Positions 6,785 to 7,748 of a DNA stretch of 7,748 nt are shown here, piece after piece (the first letter of the stretch is position 1; every line of letters begins with the position of its first letter). Location of the stretch: NCBI GenBank assembly GCA_947306025.1, contig CAMZFJ010000073.1:1-7748 (forward strand). The letters run 5' to 3'. Source of the stretch: an uncultured Fibrobacter sp. (GTDB taxonomy: Bacteria > Fibrobacterota > Fibrobacteria > Fibrobacterales > Fibrobacteraceae). The notes under the pieces are model-generated. The model was not told where the DNA came from and searched no databases. It saw only the letters and a list, made by a program, of their open reading frames with translations. The translations under genes and the position numbers were made by a program.

Positions 6785-6793
6785 GAGTGATTT

Positions 6794-7423
6794 ATGCGTT
6801 GGTTAGTGATTCTATGCGGTTTGGCGCTTTTCTATTCCCATACCTTTGCTGATAGCTTCTTTTTTGGAGGTGAAGGTACAGGGTGGACTGATCATGTCAA
6901 TGATAAAGCGGTTTATAATGAAGATTTTAGTATGACCTTGGAAGGGGGAATTCCGGTTGGGAAAAATCTTTATCTGAATGCTGATGTTTTTAGTTACCAC
7001 ATGATTTCGGATAGAAGTGATACGAGTCATTTTGACCATAGAGTATCAGGGATAAACTCGTTTGTTTCTTTTGCTTTCCTTCCGTTTGTTGTGTTACGTG
7101 GTGAAGGCCGCCATGATGACGATATTCTGATGAATAGCTTTTTTTGGACTTTGTTCTTGTTGAATCCAACCGTGGAATATTTCTTTTGGAAGGGCTGGGT
7201 CCCTGTATCGGTGAGTGCGGGCTATAAGATGGATTGGTTTGCTTTTAGTCCCGGTCGTAAATTCTATTTCAGACCACATGCCGATTTGAACGTCAATTTA
7301 GTGTTCTTAAGAGTTTCTGCATCGTATGCTTATGTGGTTACGAATACATACGAACTTAAAAGGGGACCGCGATTTTATTTGAAAGTTTATTTGGGGTGGG
7401 TGGATCGAGATCCTAATGAATAG
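6794..7423 (+). CDS. Exported protein of unknown function, probable outer-membrane beta-barrel
   Basis: I do not recognise this 209-residue protein. It begins with a type I signal peptide, MRWLVILCGLALFYSHTFA, with likely cleavage before DSFF. The mature part is rich in aromatic residues and in alternating polar/hydrophobic strands: FSMTLEGGIPV, LYLNADVFSYH, FVSFAFLPFVVL, VPVSVSAGYKMDWF, DLNVNLVFLRVSASYAYVV and FYLKVYLGWV. That pattern suits a small outer-membrane beta-barrel. The ending is GWVDRDPNE rather than the usual terminal aromatic, which is mild evidence against a BamA-type C-terminal signal. A possible hydrophobic helix (NSFFWTLFLLNP) lies mid-protein. Codons are visibly more T- and A-rich than in the four upstream genes, suggesting a different origin or weaker codon selection. 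It is 37 bases from ftsE with its own strong ribosome binding site, and the terminator at 7462 follows. Confidence 0.75.
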   Translation: MRWLVILCGLALFYSHTFADSFFFGGEGTGWTDHVNDKAVYNEDFSMTLEGGIPVGKNLYLNADVFSYHMISDRSDTSHFDHRVSGINSFVSFAFLPFVVLRGEGRHDDDILMNSFFWTLFLLNPTVEYFFWKGWVPVSVSAGYKMDWFAFSPGRKFYFRPHADLNVNLVFLRVSASYAYVVTNTYELKRGPRFYLKVYLGWVDRDPNE

Positions 7424-7461
7424 AGATTTTAAATAGCGTTCTTTATTGAATGTAAAAAGAA

Positions 7462-7483
7462 ATGCCCCGCTTTCGCGGGGCAT
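7462..7483 (-). terminator. Intrinsic terminator hairpin between convergent genes
   Basis: ATGCCCCGC (7462-7470) and GCGGGGCAT (7475-7483) form a perfect 9-bp stem with a TTTC loop. On the minus strand the hairpin is followed at once by TTCTTTTTACA, a good U-tract, so it best terminates the minus-strand gene ending at 7609. On the plus strand only a weaker A/T-rich stretch (AATTCATTAATTTT) follows, so it may also act bidirectionally for the gene ending at 7423. Confidence 0.82.
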
Positions 7484-7495
7484 AATTCATTAATT

Positions 7496-7593
7496 TTGTC
7501 ATTGCGAGCCCCTAGGTCACTGTGGTTTGACAAAAGGTCACTGAGCCTGCCGAAGTGCACCAACCTTATGTCGAAGTGGGGGCGTGGCAATCC
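7496..7593. repeat. Composite interspersed repeat with imperfect terminal inverted repeats
   Basis: The outer ends pair as ATTGC (7501-7505) with GCAAT (7587-7591) and GCCCC (7508-7512) with GGGGC (7579-7583), with a small internal loop between. The TTGTCATTGCGAG...GGCAATCC ends resemble dispersed repeats found in many bacterial genomes. Inside, AGGTCACTG occurs at 7514-7522 and 7535-7543, and TGYCGAAGTG at 7548-7557 and 7569-7578, both offset by 21 bp. Bases 7536-7554 are the reverse complement of the 19-bp core seen twice in hrpA (557-575, 3158-3176). No ORF is present. It lies between the terminator and the end of the minus-strand gene. Confidence 0.7.
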
Positions 7594-7608
7594 ATCAAGT
7601 TCTTACGC

Positions 7609-7748
7609 TTAGAACAAGCTCGGATCTTCGCTTTCGCTTGCATCGCCTTCGCCACTCCCGTCGCTAAACGGATCTGCTGGCGAAATGCGGCTCACGCGCT
7701 TGATTTTCTTAGCGGTGAACTTGCTGCCGAGTGCCTTGTAGCCCTTGA
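7609..7748 (-). CDS. C-terminal fragment of a minus-strand gene, possibly DNA topoisomerase IV/gyrase subunit A
   Basis: Only the last 46 codons are in the window; the 5' part lies beyond the right edge. Read on the minus strand from 7746, the protein begins KGYKALGSKFTAKKIKRVSR, then continues through ISPADPF to an acidic, Ser-rich tail (SDGSGEGDASESEDPSLF) and a TAA at 7609-7611. The Lys-rich LGSKFT-KKIKRV segment followed by an acidic tail resembles the final beta-pinwheel repeat and tail of GyrA/ParC C-terminal domains. The fragment is too short to be sure. Regular codon use and the well-placed downstream terminator (7462-7483) support a real gene. Function is tentative. Confidence 0.55.
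   Translation of the reverse strand, partial: KGYKALGSKFTAKKIKRVSRISPADPFSDGSGEGDASESEDPSLF

Noticed and set aside
6757..6793. Promoter in the gap between ftsE and the exported protein gene
   Set aside because: No convincing -35/-10 pair could be placed in 37 bases. Only the Shine-Dalgarno is supported.

Overview
The window looks like chromosomal DNA of a Gram-negative, outer-membrane-bearing bacterium. Protein style, codon use and interspersed repeats remind me of Fibrobacter (Fibrobacterota). That is recognition from memory, not a search result.

Layout: (1) Bases 1-3947 hold a 5'-truncated hrpA, a DEAH-box RNA helicase with a C-terminal DUF3418-like region. The window begins just before its Walker A motif. 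(2) Bases 3985-6756 hold three tightly packed + strand genes: a SurA_N/PpiC-like lipoprotein, a SurA-like periplasmic peptidyl-prolyl isomerase with two parvulin domains, and an FtsE-type ABC ATPase. They overlap by 1 nt or are separated by 1 nt, so they are probably one transcript for envelope biogenesis and division. (3) Bases 6794-7423 encode an unrecognised exported protein, probably an outer-membrane beta-barrel, with its own strong Shine-Dalgarno and more AT-rich codons. (4) Bases 7462-7483 are an intrinsic terminator hairpin between convergent genes. It is followed by a composite interspersed repeat (7496-7593) and the 3' end of a minus-strand gene that runs off the window, possibly a type II topoisomerase A subunit.

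The most interesting signal lies across the gene boundaries. The hrpA reading frame carries several in-frame insertions of small palindromic or interspersed repeats at 87-125, 557-598, 2401-2506 and 3157-3198. Two of these families recur in the intergenic repeat at 7496-7593. The pattern resembles the in-frame palindromic elements known from Rickettsia proteins. One insertion includes a degenerate 7-bp tandem repeat, whose unit is not a multiple of three. No CRISPR array, tRNA, rRNA, transposase or phage gene was seen, and no complete undescribed system is evident.
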